From Nemopilema nomurai (taxonomy: Eukaryota; Cnidaria; Scyphozoa; Rhizostomeae; Rhizostomatidae): DNA of 64,000 nt. The notes beneath the pieces are model-generated. The model did no database searches and had not been told where the DNA came from. It worked only from the letters and a program-made list of their open reading frames with translations. Shown here one piece after another: positions 58,901 through 64,000 of the stretch. Both the position numbers and the translations under genes were made by a program. The DNA lies in assembly GCA_003864495.1 (NCBI GenBank), contig ML133421.1:1488001-1552000 (forward strand). Direction: 5' to 3'. Every line of letters begins with the position of its first letter. Positions within the stretch are counted from its first letter, which is position 1.

Positions 58901-61900
58901 TTCTGAAACCTTCAAAAAAGCACCACAGAATAGCCGTCATAACATTTACAGGTGAGTCGCCTTGTGCTTCATCTCCAGGTGGACAGGCGTAACAGTGGTA
59001 GGCCTCCTTTCCAGGTGCGGTGTGCGCGGAGAGACTGCAGTCCAAAGTGCAAACATTATTCGATTGGCTTCTTGCCCTTTGCCAGATTCGCTTCAGGGCT
59101 AAGCTGCTTCTCTCCTCCTCGCTATGTGTCGCATTGGGAGGCCTTTTAACAGTTGGGTTTGCAATACAACGCTCTGTTTGCGCAGAACAGAATCCCAGCT
59201 CCAGTATCGGCACGTGGATATTTCTTAGGCATGCGCTATTATTTATCGAGTTCATGCTGCCATCGGCGGTCTGTTGAGCCTACTTAGGATTCAAGTTTCA
59301 TTTATATTCACGGATACGTGGATTACGAGTGTTGAGACATAGATGGGCAATCATTTAGCAGGCGCATTAGGGCATTGACCCGTGGTACGGCAGTGGTGAA
59401 TGCCCGCAACGCTTAACAGAAACGACGGTGTACCAGAGCAACCTTCAAGGCGGAGACAGCATTTGTGTCCATGCAGCTGGAAACTCTGCAAAACAATTAA
59501 TTTATTCTCCTTCCCGGCTTCAGTTGGAATTGCCCATCACATAAGAATACATTTACAAATGCTTTGAATCTCCGTTTGATGTCGAGATGAACCTGTAGTA
59601 CATAACCTTAACCTGTTTGTTGTATTAAAGCTTGTTTTTTAATTTATTTTGTGATCGTTATCAGGGGAATTACGCCGTTACATTTCGCCACGCGATATCC
59701 ACTGAAAGTTAGATTCACCCGACCATTTGATGGCCCCTAAGGCAATATTTTTCGTGTTTACAATTCTGCGCCTAGAGAGCCTAAGGTTGTTTCAGTTGAT
59801 AGATTTGCATTTTGTTTACCATGGGAAAATTATAAGGCTATTGACATCGTACTCCCAGTCATGTGATAAGGCCGCCAGTGGCTCTTTGTTTTGATGTCCC
59901 TTGACGATGGGGGCATTGTTGTCAATTCGCAAAGACGTTGCTTTGAGACCTTTAGCCTCTGCGTATAATTTCACGAAAGTCCCTGACGCTTTGCAAAGTT
60001 TAAGCTGTACAAAGCTGTACAAGATGAATTAGCCATCTTGCTTGGCCGTGAGAATGAAATTTGAACAAATGTCCTGGCACTTTTTGCCTTTTAGGAAATT
60101 TAGCCACATACTGCTGATATCAATCGTTTTCATGTGTGACTTGCTCTTTGCAGCACTACACGTTAGCAAAGTCAAGCAACAAAGTGGAACCATTGTTATT
60201 CAGACTGGCGAAAAAAATGGCGGACGAAAAGAAATCGCATACAGTGCAAATGTCTTGCAAGGGTAAGGGAATGTTTATTCTTAGTATTACAACACCACCC
60301 CCTCCCCCCTTACCCATGGTTTCCATGTTTCTGAAGCTTCTGTTTTGCCCTTTAATGCTTTCTAAGACTAATTTTTGCTATGATGATTATATCAATATTA
60401 TAATTTATCAATTATTGTAACCCTGATAATGATGCTAATTATAGAAGGTTTTGACATACTGAAAATGACGTTTGACTTCTTTCCCCCCTAGCACATTGGC
60501 CTACTCTGTTGCGAAAACCGCGTTTTTTTCTGGGAGTTCCCAAGAAGAAAATGCCATGATTAAGCCGCTGACAATTACAAATACCTTCAACTTTTCATTA
60601 ATTATTTACAATGCTACAATTCCAGTTGAATTCAATCATATTTTTGCTGTGAGTATGCGTTTTGTTTTCATATTTCCATTAGTAGTAGAGCTTTGAATGC
60701 AGTCTAGGCCATTAGCTAATTTTCTTGAAGACACTGTTTGCTTTAAGCTGAATAACTAAAGCTGGACAGAGTAAAATTATCAAGGACATGATATTTTGTG
60801 AGAGAAATTCTACTGCCATTTCTGGTGGATAGGAAAAGTACTTGCACCCCACAGCCCTTGTAGAAAAAGTTTCTTTTTTCTGATCGATACAGTAAGCTGA
60901 AATCATTGTTTTTAATCGTGCCAATACTTACGGTTGTGCTTTTCCATTCCAGATTGAGAATTTTGTAAATCCAACAGTTGTGTCGCCAGGCAAACTCGTG
61001 TCACCACTGTCAATCAAATACTTGAACAACCAATCAGATTTAGTGTTATCAACTACCCTGAGACTCTACACCAACGCATCAATATTCACCATTCCCGTGC
61101 ACAGTTACACTGGAAAGTTAAAGGTATGGTTGTTGTTGTAGTGGCTTATCCAACGCATTGCCACTTTTAGAACCATTAAGACTGAGGTTATCGAAGATTA
61201 AAGGTGGGGTGAAGGGGGGTGTCCAAGACATTTTGCGATTACCCTTAAACCATTCCCTGGAGCCACTGATCAGAATACAGATTTTTCTGATTTGTTTCTG
61301 AAGGTAGAAATTCTTTTCGCAGCATGTCGTTGAAGGGCAAGACGAATATGCGATAGATTATGGTACTGTTGGCGCCAGCGAGAACAGAACAATAACTTTC
61401 AGAATCATAAACACTAACCCAGTAGAGGTGAGTTGTTGTCCCATTATACGCTTTCTTATTTGTTGAACATTGCTATCAGAGTTGACTAAAACAGTTATCC
61501 AAATGGACCTAGCCCAGATGGCTTAAAAACGCTGCATTTTTTAAGTTACTGGACATTGGCTGCTGTTTTAATTTATAATTTTGAGTAACAACTCCGTAGG
61601 TCTCGATCAAAGAGTACTCCTGCTGCGGCAACGTAGAATTCGCCCGGCTCCGACTGGATTTCGTCCGGCAAGGGCGGAAAGGCAAACCGGCCAAGCGGAG
61701 CCGGTGGACGTCCGATAGAAACAACGCCACCAGAAACAACTATAATTCAACAGACAATGACCAGGTATCGTCGTGTTTTCCAGCAAGCCTCCACATATTT
61801 TAAACGCCCAATTCAGCGGGCTTTTGAAGATTATACGTGTGATTAGAATTCCCAGCTCCATTGTATTAATTAATCAGATGTCTCGATGCCTGCCAAAGCT

Positions 61901-63650
61901 ATTGCTTGAGTAGATCTCACAACTTCTTAGCAAGATCAAATGTTTAGATCCAAAGTGCTAATAGCCTGGGCCCCGGGGCCTTTTCCGAGACTTGATATTG
62001 TGACGGAGTTAGCACTACCTGTCGTGACGTAATAGGTATAAATTTGTGTTCTTTGCCTAGACAGATGTTTACTAAGCCTTGTCACTTCTTCAAGAGCCTT
62101 TGTTTATCGTTTAGATAACGCTTCGTCCCAAAGAGGAAGCCGTGTTCAGCATTGACGTCGCGGCCCCTGCGAAAGAAGGCGCGTACAGAGGCGAGGTCAC
62201 TTTCAAAACTGCGTTCGAGGTTGGTTTGTTTCTAGTGTTGCGCTCAACAGCTGGATCGGATTTAGCGAGGCTGCATACTTATGCGAAGTTCTAACGACTC
62301 TACTAACAAAACCTCCCTTGAATAGGATCACCCAGCGACCTCTTTTTCACAACAAATCTGCTTTGAATTTTTATTGACATCAATGTTTTCGCTTTTTCAT
62401 AGGAAGTGCATATTCCGCTGTTTGTCAAAGTTGTTATTGGAAATCTAGTCTCAAAACCGAAAAGAATTCATTTTGAAAATAGCTTCCCTGTAAGTGGCAC
62501 ATTCTCTTAGTGTTTCTTTTTGAAACAATTTTTTTTGTATTTCCATGTCACAGAGAAGTTTTAATGTTGTAAACCCAAGCTGTAAATCTAGCTTTTTATT
62601 GAATTTTCGAACATCAAGACAAAGTTTTCAAAGGGATCCAGTACATTGCTAATCCTTGCTGTACCAAACTCTTGTATATGCTAGAGCTTTTTATCCCCCT
62701 AATACACAGTCTTCGTGTCTGGAATTTGAAAAGCCCCTCCTATAGCAGTCTTGTAAAGATAATAAGTTTCTTTTGACAACCGTGTTTTCAGACTATTCCA
62801 TCTCCCGAAATAGCACAATACCCGTTCCTGATAGAGATAACCGTTTTTTTGCAGGGACAAACGAAAAGCCATACAATATATTTAGAAAGCACTTTTAGTA
62901 ATTCATTAAAAATTTCGGATATAAAGCTACATCCTCCTGACAATTTTTTCACATATTTACAAACGGAAAATGAAATTAAAGAGCTACTACCAAATAGACG
63001 AACAAAGGTGATTATAAAAAATATTTTTGTTTTGCGAAGTTCTTATGTTGTTTAATTTTTTATAAGTTAATTATATATAATAATAATAATGTTATTCATT
63101 GACGTTAACATTCATGCCAACGAGCGGGTCCCTATAAAGAAATCATGCATTTCAAATGACCGCATGAGTTGCCAATTGAAACAAATGGTTGGCCGCAATA
63201 GATGATTTCTTTTTTGATTTTTAGAACCCTGTTTTTATGAAATGTCTTTCTGTTCTCGTGCTTATCATTTTGTAATCAACATCTCAATATGCTAATGCCG
63301 CTCCTATAGCCGCTCCTACAGCCGCTCCTACAGCCGCTCCTACAGCCGCTCCTATAGCCGCTCCTACAGCCGCTCCTACGGCCGCTCCTACGGCCGCTCC
63401 TACACATTCTGAAGCGTGTGCCAAAGAATTGGCTGAAAAGATCACAAACTATTGCAACTTTTAATCCACGTGTGATGCGTTTCTTGAATGAGTCTGGCGG
63501 TTTTAGAAATAAGTGAAATTCTATACAACCTGTTCATTGACAATTATGTCATTATCTATTTTGCCATATTGTAGATTGGATCGGTCAGACTGGATCCTCT
63601 GCGTGGCAGTGAGTCGCAGTGCTACCTCTGCCTCTGCCAACCATCTGACA
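46925..63650 (+). CDS. TMEM131: TMEM131 orthologue, N-terminal 779 codons (continues past the window)
   Basis: Endoplasmic reticulum membrane protein; the family's N-terminal PapD-like region binds procollagen and aids collagen secretion. Exons: 46925-47156, 47704-47750, 50068-50102, 51379-51453, 52146-52269, 53253-53366, 54618-54740, 55317-55397, 55824-55977, 56780-56836, 58049-58110, 58381-58428, 58894-58951, 60154-60262, 60492-60648, 60953-61123, 61323-61427, 61600-61764, 62115-62219, 62403-62489, 62855-63007, 63575-63650. All GT-AG and in phase, 2,338 nt. Residues about 50-66 form a signal-type hydrophobic segment (VIAIILVSTVAV). Family landmarks: FQPTYLDF, VGMPVM, PHFHASL, VFGVGMPNVYRLR, VTEMYSSGGELHLDLPTG, FDFGTLRT, ITNTFNFSLIIYNA, INTNPVE. 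ATG 47012 is an alternative start, and an overlapping out-of-frame ATG at 46921 could act as a uORF. The second transmembrane segment and tail lie beyond 64000. Confidence 0.95.
48712..48954. mobile_element. MITE-like element with perfect 24-26 bp terminal inverted repeats
   Basis: 48714-48739 is an exact inverted copy of 48927-48952, 26 of 26 bases. If the outer TA is a target duplication, the repeats are 24 bp, starting CTCTTAGGTAGC, and the element is about 235 bp. There is no coding capacity inside. A second copy of the GGGG-rich subterminal motif (AAACAGGGGG) occurs at about 48772. The TA duplication suits Tc1/mariner-type mobilisation. It lies in TMEM131 intron 2. Confidence 0.8.
49676..49692. 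repeat. Short AT microsatellite
   Basis: About eight TA units in TMEM131 intron 2. Confidence 0.9.
54445..54564 (+). repeat. 15 bp minisatellite, eight units
   Basis: Eight head-to-tail imperfect units of consensus CCTTTAAAGGCCCAT. The array ends about 54 bp before TMEM131 exon 7, so it lies near the branch point and acceptor region of that intron. Each unit holds the palindrome-like TTTAAAGG. Confidence 0.9.
63237..63464 (+). pseudogene. Small secreted-peptide-like frame with one in-frame stop, nested in a TMEM131 intron
   Basis: From ATG 63237 comes a signal-peptide-like start (MKCLSVLVLIIL), then TAA at 63273-63275. The same frame then continues for 62 codons: a short linker, about eight AAPT/AAPI tetrapeptides encoded by the 12 bp minisatellite, and a charged tail with two cysteines (SEACAKELAEKITNYCNF) ending at TAA 63462-63464. 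The array length is a multiple of three and keeps the frame. It is not part of TMEM131: flanking exons 21 and 22 join without it in phase. Either a recently inactivated gene, a sequencing error, or a stop-readthrough gene. Family not recognised. Confidence 0.5.
63298..63405 (+). repeat. 12 bp minisatellite, nine units
   Basis: Nine units of CCGCTCCTAYRG (variants TATAG, TACAG, TACGG; last TACAC). Much more GC-rich than its surroundings. Period is four codons, reading AAPT in the frame of the nested small gene. Confidence 0.95.
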
Positions 63651-63841
63651 GTGAGTTGATGCTCCATGGCCTAATTTGTAACTGGCCCGGTGTTTTATCA
63701 ATTTACTTACTTGATATTAATCAATATTAGAAGCCACTAGTTTCTTTTTAATGCAAAATAGCAAATTGAGCATTTTTTTAGGAACCCTTAACGAACTCTT
63801 GAGAAATATTCTTCCCAATGATGTAATGGGATTTTCTCCAT

Positions 63842-64000
63842 GTATTTCTGGGCACTTTGAACAAGCATGTTATTTGCTTCGTTCAGTCCGATGTATTTTG
63901 AATCACTCTACATTATCAGTATCAGTATCTCTGGGGACTTTAAACAAGCATGTTATTTGCTTCGTTCAGTCCGATGTATTTTGAATTACTCTACATTATC
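63842..64000 (+). repeat. 83 bp tandem repeat at the window edge
   Basis: 63842-63924 repeats from 63925 with about five substitutions (for example TTGAATCACTC against TTGAATTACTC). The second copy is cut at 64000, so copy number is unknown. It lies in the TMEM131 intron after exon 22. Confidence 0.9.

Noticed and set aside
58952..59277. Open frames on both strands after TMEM131 exon 13
   Set aside because: A locally GC-richer intron patch; neither frame has fitting splice phases or a recognised family, and TMEM131 homology continues directly from exon 13 to exon 14.
63298..63405. CRISPR-like array
   Set aside because: The 12-bp units are contiguous without spacers and the genome is eukaryotic; it is a minisatellite.

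Overview
The window is nuclear DNA of an intron-rich animal, most likely an anthozoan cnidarian (stony coral or sea anemone). The reasons are AT-rich introns, many short phase-matched exons, bilaterian-grade orthologues (class IIb histone deacetylase, aminoacylase-1, TMEM131), a collagen-immunoglobulin membrane protein ending in a fibrinogen-like/CNTNAP-like domain, and an intact Ty3/gypsy element. The genus cannot be fixed by reading. Gene models were built by hand from splice sites and reading phase; every boundary is an inference until transcripts are aligned.

Layout. 1-9.3 kb: two tandem copies of a minus-strand gene for a type II membrane protein (coiled coil, collagen triplets, three Ig domains, fibrinogen-like end). 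The right copy is open (721 aa); the left copy carries four 1-base deletions. 10.56-15.83 kb: a complete 5,275 bp Ty3/gypsy LTR retrotransposon with 220 bp LTRs, a target duplication, intact gag and pol, and a textbook -1 frameshift signal between them. 16.1-18.8 kb: plus-strand exons of unrecognised function, followed by a 255 bp tandem duplication. 20.4-28.6 kb, minus strand: a single-domain class IIb histone deacetylase in 16 recognised exons, with one piece unresolved. 29.3-41.6 kb, plus strand: aminoacylase-1, resolved end to end in 17 exons and 406 codons. The deacetylase and the aminoacylase start head to head 703 bp apart and share a region that holds a perfect CRE octamer. 41.9-43.4 kb: a three-exon candidate gene for a 169-aa, 12-cysteine protein. 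45.0-46.5 kb: degenerate-looking minus-strand coding pieces of unknown family. 46.9 kb to the right edge: the first 22 exons (779 codons) of a TMEM131 orthologue, cut by the window end. Its introns hold a TA-flanked MITE-like element, two minisatellites, an 83 bp tandem repeat and a small secreted-peptide-like reading frame with one in-frame stop.

The genes are not an operon-like system. Two links deserve attention: the divergent pairing of two zinc deacylases, and the presence of both a collagen-containing protein and TMEM131, whose family is known to help collagen secretion. The second is probably coincidence of location.
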